NCBI GenBank assembly: GCA_035048495.1
Contig: CM068552.1
Span: forward strand, 27,344,154-27,408,153
Direction: 5' to 3'
From: Euptelea pleiosperma
Lineage: Eukaryota; Streptophyta; Magnoliopsida; Ranunculales; Eupteleaceae
Length of the DNA stretch: 64,000 bases
A program made the translations under genes and the position numbers. This document shows positions 44,449 to 54,958 of this stretch, piece by piece; the stretch's first letter is position 1, and each line of letters starts with the position of its first letter. The notes below the pieces were generated by a model. It saw only the letters and a list, made by a program, of their open reading frames with translations, was not told where the DNA came from and did no database searches.

Positions 44449-46194
44449 CTGCCAATTCACTTCACAGATACATGAGGCCCAATAAGAAAAATCCCATAAT
44501 TCAATAGTTTAGAAACATATAACAGTAACCAGGTCAAACCCAGTGCCCTAGAAGTTAAGGATTGGAAGGCTTGCAGTCACCAGATTCACAATGGGTTCAA
44601 TCTATGTTGATAGCATATCATCATAATTTTTTTTGGTATTAAGAAAGATATAGCATTATTAGACCATTTAACTCACTAAATCATTTTGCAAATTGTGAAG
44701 GTTCTAAAAAACTTGGTATGTTTCCAAATGACCTTGACCACCAACCAAGCTTATCCAACAGATAAACACTCCCTATGGTACTCAGATATTTCAACATGCC
44801 CAGCGTAGCAGTATCAACGTGATACGACACTGATACTAGTACTTAATAAGTTAATATTACATGGGTACCTCTACTGTACAATTTTTTATTTCTTATTGAA
44901 CTAAGTCCTAATTATTTTCTTATTTTTCCTTCAACAAAAATATTTATAAATAGTATATTGTAACTAATGTTTGAACTTCATGGTATCAAAATAGTGAAAG
45001 AGACACCTGTATCCATATTCTTGTCTAGGAATTCGAGAAATGAGGAGTTATATGCCCATTTCTAATGTCAGCGCTGCTGTATCAGCATTCTTATTTGGGA
45101 ATCTCAGCGCAAAATACAATAACTAACCCACATTTAAAGGAGTGCAAATTAAGGCTTAACTGCTTGAGAGAGTTGTGTTTGCTCAGAAGGATTTGGTCCT
45201 TGAAAAGCTATCCACTGTAAGCAGGCTGGTTAAGAAGCTTTCACAAAATGAGGAAATTGGTAAAAGGTTTAACGAGCAAAAAATTAATACAAATGAAACT
45301 ATAGATGAAAAGGTGACTCTGGGTTTTGAAGCTTGAGAGGCAAAAGAGATCAGACGACAATAAAACTAGAACAAAAAAAGACAGCAAAACATGTAAGTGA
45401 GATGCATTAGGAGAGATGGGCAACAAAAGAAAAGGTCAAGATGGAGTATTCTTCAATAACAAAACAATGGACAAATAAGCAGACAGGCAAAGCTGGATTT
45501 CGTTGACCTCAAATCAAAATGATAACAACATCGAAGGCATACCTCAATATAAGATGCTAACACTTTGAATAAAAAAGATCTTAGTGTAATGATAATGCAC
45601 TCGTGAAGATGAAAAATTGAGGAACAGAATTGATTCACCAAGGACAAAGGGCATAAGGAAACCCCAGATGAGAACTCATACAGCTTGACAGCGCGACCAA
45701 ATTGCCCCCAGGGGACAAACAATAAAAGATAGAATTAGTCACCAATACTTCCAACTACAATACACGTTAGACAATATTTATCACTCTAGAAACCTAGGGA
45801 AATTTGTGATTGTTTCATAGAGAAATTTTCACAAGTCATGAGTAACTCGTTCATGTTAAGGTAGCAGAAACCACAATTACCAAGACTACTAAAAGTTTAG
45901 GCAGTTTCATGTTAATAGAAGTCCAACACCACAATCCAGTTCCGGCTTCCTTCTACTGAAACTTTCCTTGCCAACAACTAGCCCAGCCCTTCTAAATAGT
46001 TCTTAAGTACTTCTCTCACTTCTGATTGTTTTTAACACAATCACCTTACATTCGAAGAAGGAGCTTATCAGATTGTACAGCAACCAAACATGGGTATATT
46101 GAGATGGATGGCCAAAGAAGAGAGAACAGAATGAAACGAAAGAACTTATTACGATTTTTAAGCATCAAGTCAGAATTGGACTAAAAGAACTCAC
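44449..46194 (-). other. GONST intron
   Basis: 1.75 kb starting GTGAGTTC. No transposon with clear ends. A plus-strand stretch near 45160-45300 could be read as a leucine-rich helical peptide but has no support. Confidence 0.65.
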
Positions 46195-46349
46195 GTTTTA
46201 GAGAGATAGTCTACTTCGTTGAATACAAAAATCAGCAGAACCCCCAGAGGCAATGAAAGAATGTTATTGAGCAAGACCATTGAAAACTCATTCAACTTTC
46301 CAGATTTGGTGACTTGTTTTGCTGTGTCCATGACCCTTCGTAATGTTAA
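46195..46349 (-). CDS. GONST1: GDP-mannose transporter exon, 155 bp
   Basis: Bounded by CCTCCAG| and TCTAAAAC|GTGAG. Encodes LTLRRVMDTAKQVTKSGKLN, EFSMVLLNNILSLPLGVLLI and FVFNEVDYLSK. This is the cytosolic loop (with the family's LRRVMDTAK basic motif) plus the next membrane helix. It joins in phase 0 to the previous exon and with two bases of a Thr codon to the next. Confidence 0.93.
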
Positions 46350-47708
46350 CTGGAGGAAAACACAAACAACGTCAAATACAAAGTAGAACCAAAAATATAC
46401 CTACAGTCAATTTTTTTTTTTTGATCGGACCTACAGTCACAAATGAATGTGACAGCTGGTAAACAGACATACCCAACAAATAGAAAAATTGCAAATAAAG
46501 TCTTGGGACTCAAGTAAGCTTGAAAACCTATGTTACCCAACAGTAGGTACTAGTATTAGGTATGGACATGGGAATAGGCATTAGACTCCACCCCCGAATC
46601 TTTGGGTACCATCATAATATACAATGAATCTTACAATGTAATCAAAGCTTTGCCTAGGAGATGCCTCGGCGAGCACTTTGCCTATCCGGGACCCTGGCGA
46701 TTAAAACAGGGCCTAGGCAGGCGCTAGTACAAAAGCGTTCACCTAGGCGCACAAGCGCTAGGCTAAAGTGTTCTCCTAGGCCAAATGTATAGAATTGATG
46801 TTATATCTGCTTTATATATTATTAATAGATCATACCCCATAATGTCAATGCTTTATGTACTTTACTTATAAGAAAGCCCAAAGGTATAGAAATGAACCAT
46901 TCTCTAAACCTTAAAAAGAGAATAAGTAAGCCTCCCACTCCTCTTGTTTTTTGATGATTGATTGTTGGAATGTTGAGTAGTAGGAGTTTAAGGATTTGAA
47001 TCTAAGACTTTGACTTTTTTGGAGTTTGAGCAACTATGTGTTGGTTTTGAACTATTAGATGTAGCACTAAATCACCAAAGTATTTTGGTTTTGAACCATT
47101 AGACATGACATATAGTTATTTAGTACTTGGCAATTACCTTTTGTATTTTGTTTCTACGTTGTACTATGTGGCTATGTGTTTTTCTTCCTTTAAATCTTGT
47201 ATGGCAGTACTAATTTTATTTCTTTAAATTAAAATATATTATCTCCTGAGGGATTGTTGTTGAAGGACGTCGTTGTTATTAGCTATTGTTTGGTGTCTCT
47301 ATGTACTTATTTTCTCACTTACGTAAGTGCCCACACTTTTTAATATAAATAAGATTTATTGGGGTGTGTGTAGGGTTAACAGACATAACCCATCTTCTCT
47401 CTCATCTTCTCTCTGCAAAACTGAACAACTTCTACTTGGTATCAGAGTAAATTGTCATCGGATCCATATCAAAAAAAAGTTAAACCAAGCTAAAGGAAGT
47501 TGTCCTTTGATTTATAAAATGAGGACTTACCAAGCAATCAAAAGGACTTACTAAGAAATAAAACAAGAGGAATGTTGCTTCAAGGACTGTAAACAATGGA
47601 AGACAAACACCTCCAAGAAAGTTGGGCCAACAACTCGGATGTGAGACCCACTCATATTCCAGGGTTAATTTCAAGAATAATGACAATTACATCAAATAAA
47701 TTAATTAC
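46350..47708 (-). other. GONST intron with LTR fragment
   Basis: 1.36 kb. It contains a CCTAGGCG-rich repeat at about 46620-46790 and a solo LTR-like fragment at 46973-47447. A CTATGTTACCC terminus like that of the MITE at 12124-12243 occurs at 46527. Confidence 0.65.
46973..47447 (+). mobile_element. LTR fragment with primer-binding site
   Basis: Starts TGTTGGAATGTTGAGTAG and ends near CTGAACA at about 47427. Ten bases later TGGTATCAGAG (47437-47447) matches the tRNA-Met primer site. Almost no internal sequence follows, so this is a 5' LTR remnant of a copia-like element inside the GONST intron. Confidence 0.45.
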
Positions 47709-47807
47709 CGAATACGATGCTGTCAAGAAGCAGTTAATAATCTGCCAAGTATAACCCACTGCATGAAAAGAGAGATCCGTAATTCCTCCGGAAATTGCCG
47801 AAATGAT
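47709..47807 (-). CDS. GONST1: GDP-mannose transporter exon, 99 bp (first in window)
   Basis: Bounded by TTTGTGCAG| and TATTCG|GTAATT. Encodes exactly 33 residues, IISAISGGITDLSFHAVGYT then WQIINCFLTASYS, the conserved GGITDLSFH...GY.WQ segment of GONST1/GONST2. These proteins exchange GDP-mannose for GMP across the Golgi membrane and feed sphingolipid and polysaccharide mannosylation. The five exons here give the last 175 or so residues, about half of the usual length, with every phase consistent and no stops, so the gene looks functional. The 5' exons must lie beyond 64000. GONST1 versus GONST2 cannot be decided from this part. Confidence 0.93.
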
Positions 47808-48096
47808 CTGCACAAAGAAAAACCTTTTCAAACCCTCCTGCCTCAACAAACTTTTTTGCAGGACTTTATCCCGAAAATGCAAAATGTAATATCCTTTTTG
47901 AGAGAAGTACAGAAGCAGTCAGTAATAAGGCTACATAGTTCATACAGTGTGTAGATGATAAAAATAGTCACTGAAACAGTCCACCAAAAGTCAAAGTAGC
48001 TCTAACAGGTTAGTTGGCTGACAGTTTGGTAGAAATAGGCTACAGTTACCGTGGGTAACCTGGGGTAATCGATATACATGCCCCAGCATGAGGAAA
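47808..48096 (-). other. Start of large GONST intron
   Basis: Short AT-rich piece between the exon at 47709-47807 and the copia LTR. No exon was seen from here to 64000, so this intron would exceed 16 kb. Confidence 0.6.
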
Positions 48097-48356
48097 TGTT
48101 GTGATATATCTGGTATAATTTATATTTGTCTTGGTACTGAAGTTTGACAACATTGTTTTGTCATGTACTTTAATTAAGTTATTGATAACTGTTAGTTTGC
48201 TTTGTTCTTAGCAGTGTTATGGTCTTTTATATTATATTATGTACTTAAGTGGCATATATACATAGATGTGGAGGGCAAACTAGCTAAGTTTGACTATCTC
48301 CATTTTCTCCTCTCTTTTTGTCTTCTTCTATCTTCTTCTCCATCTCTAACTTTACA
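48097..48356 (+). repeat. 5' LTR of plus-strand copia
   Basis: Starts TGTTGTGATATATCTGG and ends CTCTAACTTTACA. A primer site, TGATATCAGAGCAAC (one mismatch to the tRNA-Met consensus), follows at 48357. Confidence 0.7.
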
Positions 48357-48823
48357 TGATATCAGAGCAACGCTGATACATGAGCAGTAGCGTAGCCCTA
48401 ATCTCTTTTTCTTTTCTTATGTTTCCTTTGTTCTCTCTTGGAAGATCAAGTTGAGGTAATTCAACCTAGGGTTTTTGATATCTAAGGGTGCCACAGGCTA
48501 GGGTTTTGATCTAAGGCCTGAGCAACCAAGGTTTTGGTTTCTAGGGTTGCCGCAAGCTAGGATTTGCATTTTAAGGTTGATGCAGCCTATGTAAACGCTG
48601 CCACAAGCCCTATAGTAGGTGCTATTACTAGATTATGGTGTTGCAGCACTTGAAGTGGTGATTTGTTGTTGCTTTCTAGATGTCAGTCCTTGGAGTGATG
48701 GTTTGTTGCTGATTTTTAATATTACAGCTTATAAAGTGGTGATTTGATGCTTCCGCAAGGTTAGTATGACATTTGTATTGGTTAAATTCATCTTCAATGT
48801 AGTTGGTTTAGTTGTTTCATTTT

Positions 48824-49735
48824 AATGGCTACTTCTAGTGAAGTTAATCCCTATTTGGGGTATGTCAAATGGGGTTGGAGCACATATTACCTCTATTAAA
48901 TTAAATGGTATAAATGGTCGCAGTTTATTGAAGTTTTTTTGTGTGCTAAGAAAAAACTGAAGTATATTACTAATGAGCCTCTAGTGCGTATGATGATTGT
49001 GACCTGGCTAGTGATGACCCCCTAGTGATGACTTGGCTATGGAATAGTATGGAGCAGTCCATCTGCACGAATGTGTTGATCCTGGAAATTGCTAAATAGG
49101 TTTGGGATGCAATAAACAAATGTATTTTCAGGACCGGAATGTGTCTAGAATTTATCAATTGTTCGAGACAATATTCAGTATGAAACAAGGTGACAAATCT
49201 CCTAGTGAGTACTACAGCAGTCTCCGGGGCATGTGAGAAGAGTCGTTGATGTATCAACCTCTCACTATTGATAAAAAAAGTGTAGAAACTTCAGAGAGAG
49301 AAGTTCTAGGTTTCCTTGTTCCTTGTCAGGTCTGAATTTTGAGTTTCATTCAATCAAGGGACAAATTTTGGCCAGGGAATTCCTCCCTAATCTCAATGCG
49401 TATGCTATACCAACTTCAGGAACTGGTAGTTCCAAATAGAATTCAGCCCTTTTACCTTCTGGTGGTCGTAGGAGTGGTTCAGACAGTCGTGGTAATTTAT
49501 CCGATGTGCGTGGGGTAATTTATCCGATGTGCGTGGAAATCTTATTGGTGGTTGTGGGAATTTTTCAAGTGGTCGTGGTAGCTTCTCTACTGGACATGGT
49601 AATTTTTATAGTGGCGAAGGTAAAGGCATAGGTGAGCAACGAAAGTGTACATACTGTGGTGCTATTGGACATACTGTTGATTGATGCTGGGATAAATGGG
49701 GCAAACCAGCTCGGGCAAATCAGGCATCGTAGGAG
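48824..49735 (+). pseudogene. Copia gag remnant with zinc knuckle
   Basis: ATG at 48824 opens MATSSEVNPY and soon breaks. Later pieces include FIEVFLCAKKKLKYITNEPL, glycine-rich GGRRSG / GRGN / GRGS repeats near 49465-49620, and RKCTYCGAIGHTVD, a CX2CX4H zinc-knuckle start with a stop before the last Cys. Confidence 0.7.
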
Positions 49736-49929
49736 GTGTAGCAAACTACTATAGAGAATATGTCATAGGCTTCATCTGCAGTTAATTCTGGTGTGAAGAA
49801 TTGTGGCTCTACATCTATTTCTCATGAAAAGTATAATCTTCTACTCCAGAAAATTCAATTTCTATCTGCTGGCCCATCCACTTCTACTACCACTTTGGCT
49901 AATTCAGGTACTTCTACATGTCTTCTTGC

Positions 49930-50097
49930 TTAGCAGCCCTCTTCATGGGTCATTGACTTAGGAGCCTCTGAATATATGTCTAGTATGTCATCTAGTTTCT
50001 CTAATTTTTATTCTTCATATTTTAAAGATTCTTGCTAATGGATCTACATGCAAAGTTGTTGGTAGAGGTGATGTTCACCATACATCTTCTCTTTCAT
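49930..50097 (+). pseudogene. Copia protease N-terminal part
   Basis: SSWVIDLGASEYMSSMSSSF is the copia protease start; the usual DSGA active site reads DLGA. GSTCKVVGRGDVHHTSSLSL runs to the gypsy insertion site and continues at 58923 as SSALYIPNFPFNLMSVCKL. Confidence 0.75.
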
Positions 50098-52183
50098 TGT
50101 CACGCCCCCAAATCCGATATTTGGTCATATCGACCTTTCTCGTATCTTGAGGCGCGATCTGATCATACAAACGCACAGTTAAACAAAACTGGTATCACGA
50201 TGCAGCGGAAATACACCGGATAATTTTTTTCATTTTGTTTAAACAATTCATAAGACGAAACGCACTTCATTGACACATTAATAATGTTAGAGGATGTCTC
50301 CCTTCAAACAAAACCGTAATATGCCCATCCAAAAGAAAACATTGTATATATATCGTACTCCCAAATACATGTTACTAAACGGTCAAAGGACCTACATAAC
50401 TCATGTATCCTTCGACAAGATAGAAGAATTAAACAAAATATAACATCGTCAAAAGCACAAGTCTATCAACAGAAATGCTGGAAGCATCAGTCCAACTTCC
50501 CCTTATCCTTTCCTGAAAACAAAACATTTTAAAACGATGAGCTAGGGCCCAGTAAGTACATTCCTCATCCGTAAAACCACTTAAATCAACGACTTTTGTT
50601 TATTTTAAAACAAATACGATTTGCAAATGTATTTCACATGTAATTCGATAAAACTCAACTCTCCATCAATTACTTACGTATAACTTCGAATACAATGAAG
50701 TCTTTTCATATAATAGTCAACCTTTCTCTTATCGGAATACCCGTGACCATTTCTATAAAGTCAAACTATCAATTCTGATGTATTTCGTACCAACATTCCA
50801 TCGGTCCTAGTGTACGATGTCAACACTTCTAGTCCACAAGTAAACTCCCTAATGTGCACACTAATTGTTTCATTAGGTATCCTCTCTCCGGATTCCCTAA
50901 TTTTCTTTTAGGTATAAATACCCGAGGGGTCTCATGAATGAGACAACGCCTCTTCTTTAGGGGACTGGAACCCCAAGGGGTCTTAAGGAAATAAGACAAC
51001 GCCTGATGCTTTAGGGGACTAAAACCCCAAGGGGTCTCGAAGAAATGAGACAACGCCTGATTCCAACTAATCTGATATTCCACATTCCCAATCACGTTCT
51101 TATTCATGTCATCAATCGTATTTATATGCATAAAATAATAATGTTTGTAGAAACATCTTTACATGCATAGCATTCCTATTTTTGTATTTTGAAACTAAAA
51201 ATAAGAACATTTAAGCCCTATTAATATCTTAGAAAATGAATACATAAAACGGATGTAAAACGCATATATCTCATTTTAAATGAATTTGAGCATGACTTCA
51301 TCCAACTAAATAGATTACGCATGTCCTCATCTATCATAATTTCATGCTTTTAAGATTACAAGAAATTATCAATGCATTTACACATTTTATGTGGAAAATA
51401 CAAGAATTAGGATTTTTCCTTGCTAAAATTTAACAGATAACAAGAATAGCATTTTCAGACATTTTCCCCAAAAATAATAGAATTTTCTATAATTTTTCTA
51501 CAATATTCTGCGAATTTTCTACTATTTCAAAAAAAAATAAAAATAAAAATTAATATTTATAAATAAATAAATAATAATTAATCAATTAAATAAATAATAA
51601 TTAATTAAATAAATAATTAATTAAATAAATAAAGGCATAAAATAAATAACTATGTACTTACAAGTGAATACGCTAGAATCCCAAATCTTTGAACCTCGTA
51701 CGATGCGAATCTCGAGGTAGCGCGTATCTCGAGGCAGTAGGCCCCACAAAAAAAAACTTTTCAAAGGACCTCCTGAATATTTTCAGGAATTCCTGGGAAT
51801 TTTCTAGAATTTCTTCTAGTTGAGGGACTTTTTTGCAAATATTCTTACCTCAGGGGTTAGAATGCAAATACCCAAATTGATGTAATTTTCTTAAGGCATG
51901 GCCTTCTATTTATAGAGGTTGAGAACTCAGAACTTTTTATTTTTAACCGATGTGGGACTATAATTTTGAAAATTGTCTTTTTTTTTTTTCTTTTTTTGAA
52001 TTTTAATAAAAACTTAAAATGTTGTCCAGAACTAAACACAATAACTTTTGACTCGCACGTCCGATTTGGACGAACTTGATACCGATAGAAAGCTATTGTT
52101 GAGACCTTTAACATGGCATGCATATAATGTTCAAAGTATTATAAAAAGTCTACTATAATATTGCTAGAAATAGGGTCATTACA
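50098..52183 (-). repeat. 3' LTR of gypsy element
   Basis: 2,086 bp, TG...CA. Contains a 53-54 bp tandem repeat (50942-51063) and an AAATAAATAATTAATT-type tract (51535-51640). Confidence 0.95.
50942..51063. repeat. 53-54 bp tandem repeat in the LTR
   Basis: GACAACGCCT starts units at 50942, 50995 and 51049; each full unit contains TTTAGGGGACT and CCCCAAGGGGTCT. The same array recurs at 57676-57797 in the other LTR. Confidence 0.85.
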
Positions 52184-52196
52184 TCCCACCCTCCTT
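52184..52196 (-). other. Gypsy polypurine tract
   Basis: The minus strand reads AAGGAGGGTGGGA directly before the 3' LTR. It primes plus-strand DNA synthesis. Confidence 0.85.
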
Positions 52197-52228
52197 ATAA
52201 GGAATTTCGTCCTCGAAATTAGACATGC

Positions 52229-54958
52229 CTAATCCGAGAACAAATGTGGATACTTCTCTCTGACGTCAGCCTCCAGTTCCCAAGAGGCATCCTCAATGTT
52301 GTGGTGTTGCCACAACACCTTCACTAAGGGGATCACTTTAGTGCGCAACACCTGTTCTTTCGTGGCAAGGATACAGACAGGTTGTTCAACATATGAAACA
52401 TCCTCTCGGAGCTCTAAAGACTTCCAATCAAGCACGTGAGATGGATCCGGCTCATACTTGCGAAGCATCGAGACATGGAAGACGTCGTGAACTCCGGCCA
52501 ACTGAGTAGGCAAAGCTAAGCGATAGGCAACCTCACCAATCCTATTAAGGACCAAGAAAGGTCCAATGAACCTCGGTGCTAGCTTCCCTTTCTTGCCGAA
52601 CCTCATCACTCCTCTGACTGGCGATACCTTCAAGAAGACATGGTCGCCGATGGAGAACTCAAGCTTACGGCGATGCAGATTAGCATAAGACTTCTGCCGA
52701 CTCTGCGCCGCAAGGAGACGTTCTCGAATGATCCCGATCTTCTCAGTGGTCTCCTGCACCACCTCAGGACCAAGCAAGCTTCTCTCTCCAACTTCTGCCC
52801 AGCACACTGGAGATCTACAAGGCCTTCCGTACAGAACCTCATAGGGTGCCATGCCAATGCTCGACTGATGGCTATTATTGTATGCGAACTCCACAAGCGG
52901 CAAGTGATCCTCCCAACTGCCCTTAAAGTCCATTATACAAGCTCTGAGTAAATCTTCTAAGATTTGATTCACTCGCTCTGTTTGCCCGTCTGTTTGAGGG
53001 TGAAAAGCTGAACTAAAATTCAACTTTGTCCCGAAGGCACTCTGAAAACTCTTCCAGAACTTCGAGGTGAACTTCGGATCTCTATCAGACACAATGGAGA
53101 CTGGGATACCGTGTAGTTTGACAATCTCTTTGACGTACAATCTACTCAGATCATCGACACTGTGAGTAGCTCTGACAGCCAAGAAATGAGCAGACTTCGT
53201 CAATCTGTCCACGATTACCCAAATGGAGTCATGGTTCTGACGAGTCTTAGGTAGACCCATCACAAAATCCATTGACACATTATCCCACTTCCACTCTGGG
53301 ATAGGTAGAGGCTGCAGGGTGCCTCCTGGTTTCTGATGCTCTACCTTGATCTGCTGACATGTTAGGCATCTCGACACATATTGAGCAATCTCCCTCTTCA
53401 TGTTATTCCACCAAAACTGCCTACGTAAGTCTTGGTACATCTTAGAGCTGCCTGGATGTATTGTGTAACGAGTACAGTGAGCCTCATCGAGAATCTCCCG
53501 TTTTAGGTCATCATTGTCTTCAGGTACCCACAACCTCTCACGGTACCTTAGACTGCCATCTGAGTGTAAAGTCCACTCCTCCTTCGAGATAGTATGGCGG
53601 ACGGCATCAGACCCTCCCTTCCCATGCTGTGCCTTTATAATCCTTCTAATCAAAGAGGGTTCGACCACCAAGTGTGAGACAAGGATCTTGGGGTACTGTG
53701 TCGAAATCTGAGGTTCACGGTCCCCCTCAACATCCGGCCATTCTACCTCCTGGCCCAAAAGGCAAAATATAGTCCCACTCTGTTTTCGGCTTAGTGCATC
53801 TGCCACAACATTGGCCTTGCCTGGGTGGTACTGGAGAGTGAAGTCATAGTCCTTCAGGAACTCCATCCATCGTCTCTGCCTCATGTTCAGCTCCCTTTGA
53901 GTGAAAATGTATTTCAAGCTCTTGTGATCAGAATAAAGCTCGAACTTCTCGCCGTAGAGGTAATGACGCCAAATCTTGAGCGCAAAAACAACTGCTGCAA
54001 GCTCAAGGTCGTGGGTAGGGTAATTCTGCTCATGAATCTTCAACTGTCTCGAAGCATAAGCGATCACCTTCCCATTCTGCATCAAGACACAACCTAGTCC
54101 CTTTAATGATGCATCACTGTAAATGACAAAGCCCCCCTCATCAGACGGAATTGTCAGAACAGGTGAAGTAGTTAGACGAGTCTTCAGCTCTTCAAAGGCA
54201 GAAGAACACTTCTCGTCCCACTCGAACTTTACACCCTTCCGTGTGAGGCGTGTCATCGGGGTAGCAATGCTGGAGAATCCATCAATGAACCTCCGATAGT
54301 AGCCCGCCAAACCCAGGAAACTCCGAATTTCAGTAACACTGCTCGGCGGCTCCCAGTTCAACACTGCTTCAACCTTCGACGGATCAACTGAGATTCCCTC
54401 CCCGGAAATAACATGACCCAAGAACTTTACATCCTCTTGCCAGAATTCACATTTACTGAACTTGACATAGAGTCGATGATCTCTCAACGTCTGTAGGGCT
54501 AGTCGCAGATGCTGCTCATGCTGTTCTTGAGTCCGTGAGTAGATCAGGATATCATCAATAAAGACGATGATGAACTGATCGAGGTACAATCGGAAGATCC
54601 GGTTCATCAGATCCATGAATGCGGCTGGAGCATTCGTCAATCCGAATGGCATGACTAGAAATTCATAATGGCCATACCGTGTCTGAAATGCTGTCTTCGA
54701 GATATCCTCATCTTTCACTCTGAGCTGATGATACCCAGACCTCAAGTCTATCTTCGAAAAGTAATGGGCTCCCCTCAACTGGTCAAACAGATCATCAATC
54801 CGCGGCAAAGGGTATTTATTCTTCACCGTGACCTTGTTGATTTGTCTGTAGTCGATGCACATCCTCAGGGAACCGTCTTTCTTCTTCACGAACAGGACCG
54901 GAGCGCCCCAAGGGGAGACACTTGGTCTTATGAAGCCCTTAGTTCCTAAGTCTTCCAC
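52229..54958 (-). CDS. Gypsy Pol: RT, RNase H, integrase, chromodomain-like tail
   Basis: A 909-codon open frame that begins immediately after the TAA at 54959-54961 and continues the gag-protease frame. [22 protein letters not shown] near residue 25 and catalytic FIDDILIYS near 134. RNase [16 protein letters not shown] near 285 and [11 protein letters not shown]. Integrase: [15 protein letters not shown]...CLTCQQ zinc-binding region near 500-545, [24 protein letters not shown] and the ERVNQILE region, then GPF near 800. The C-terminus ([20 protein letters not shown]) resembles the chromodomain-type tail of Tekay/Del chromoviruses, which guides insertion. All catalytic motifs are intact. It has no start codon of its own (the first codon is GTG), so it would need readthrough of the upstream stop. 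Confidence 0.95.
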   Translation of the reverse strand: MEDLGTKGFIRPSVSPWGAPVLFVKKKDGSLRMCIDYRQINKVTVKNKYPLPRIDDLFDQLRGAHYFSKIDLRSGYHQLRVKDEDISKTAFQTRYGHYEFLVMPFGLTNAPAAFMDLMNRIFRLYLDQFIIVFIDDILIYSRTQEQHEQHLRLALQTLRDHRLYVKFSKCEFWQEDVKFLGHVISGEGISVDPSKVEAVLNWEPPSSVTEIRSFLGLAGYYRRFIDGFSSIATPMTRLTRKGVKFEWDEKCSSAFEELKTRLTTSPVLTIPSDEGGFVIYSDASLKGLGCVLMQNGKVIAYASRQLKIHEQNYPTHDLELAAVVFALKIWRHYLYGEKFELYSDHKSLKYIFTQRELNMRQRRWMEFLKDYDFTLQYHPGKANVVADALSRKQSGTIFCLLGQEVEWPDVEGDREPQISTQYPKILVSHLVVEPSLIRRIIKAQHGKGGSDAVRHTISKEEWTLHSDGSLRYRERLWVPEDNDDLKREILDEAHCTRYTIHPGSSKMYQDLRRQFWWNNMKREIAQYVSRCLTCQQIKVEHQKPGGTLQPLPIPEWKWDNVSMDFVMGLPKTRQNHDSIWVIVDRLTKSAHFLAVRATHSVDDLSRLYVKEIVKLHGIPVSIVSDRDPKFTSKFWKSFQSAFGTKLNFSSAFHPQTDGQTERVNQILEDLLRACIMDFKGSWEDHLPLVEFAYNNSHQSSIGMAPYEVLYGRPCRSPVCWAEVGERSLLGPEVVQETTEKIGIIRERLLAAQSRQKSYANLHRRKLEFSIGDHVFLKVSPVRGVMRFGKKGKLAPRFIGPFLVLNRIGEVAYRLALPTQLAGVHDVFHVSMLRKYEPDPSHVLDWKSLELREDVSYVEQPVCILATKEQVLRTKVIPLVKVLWQHHNIEDASWELEADVREKYPHLFSD

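Noticed and set aside
44219..44460. Minus-strand frames of 61 and 70 codons, one reading VNWQAAFEDAYFLVGLDIKW
   Set aside because: They are the wrong frames of the GONST exon at 44332-44448; the spliced phase gives the transporter helices.
45140..45330. Plus-strand leucine-rich helical reading near 45160-45300
   Set aside because: Intron DNA of the opposite-strand gene; no family resemblance and it ends in a stop soon after.
50934..51063. CRISPR-like regularly spaced repeat
   Set aside because: Contiguous 53-54 bp tandem units without unique spacers, inside a plant LTR.
50829..51131. 100-codon frame present identically at 57563-57865
   Set aside because: It lies across the tandem repeat in the gypsy LTRs; duplication of the LTR explains the identical copies, not a gene.
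51857..52123. 88-codon frame repeated at 58591-58857
   Set aside because: LTR sequence with TATA box and poly-A/T tract; not a conserved protein.
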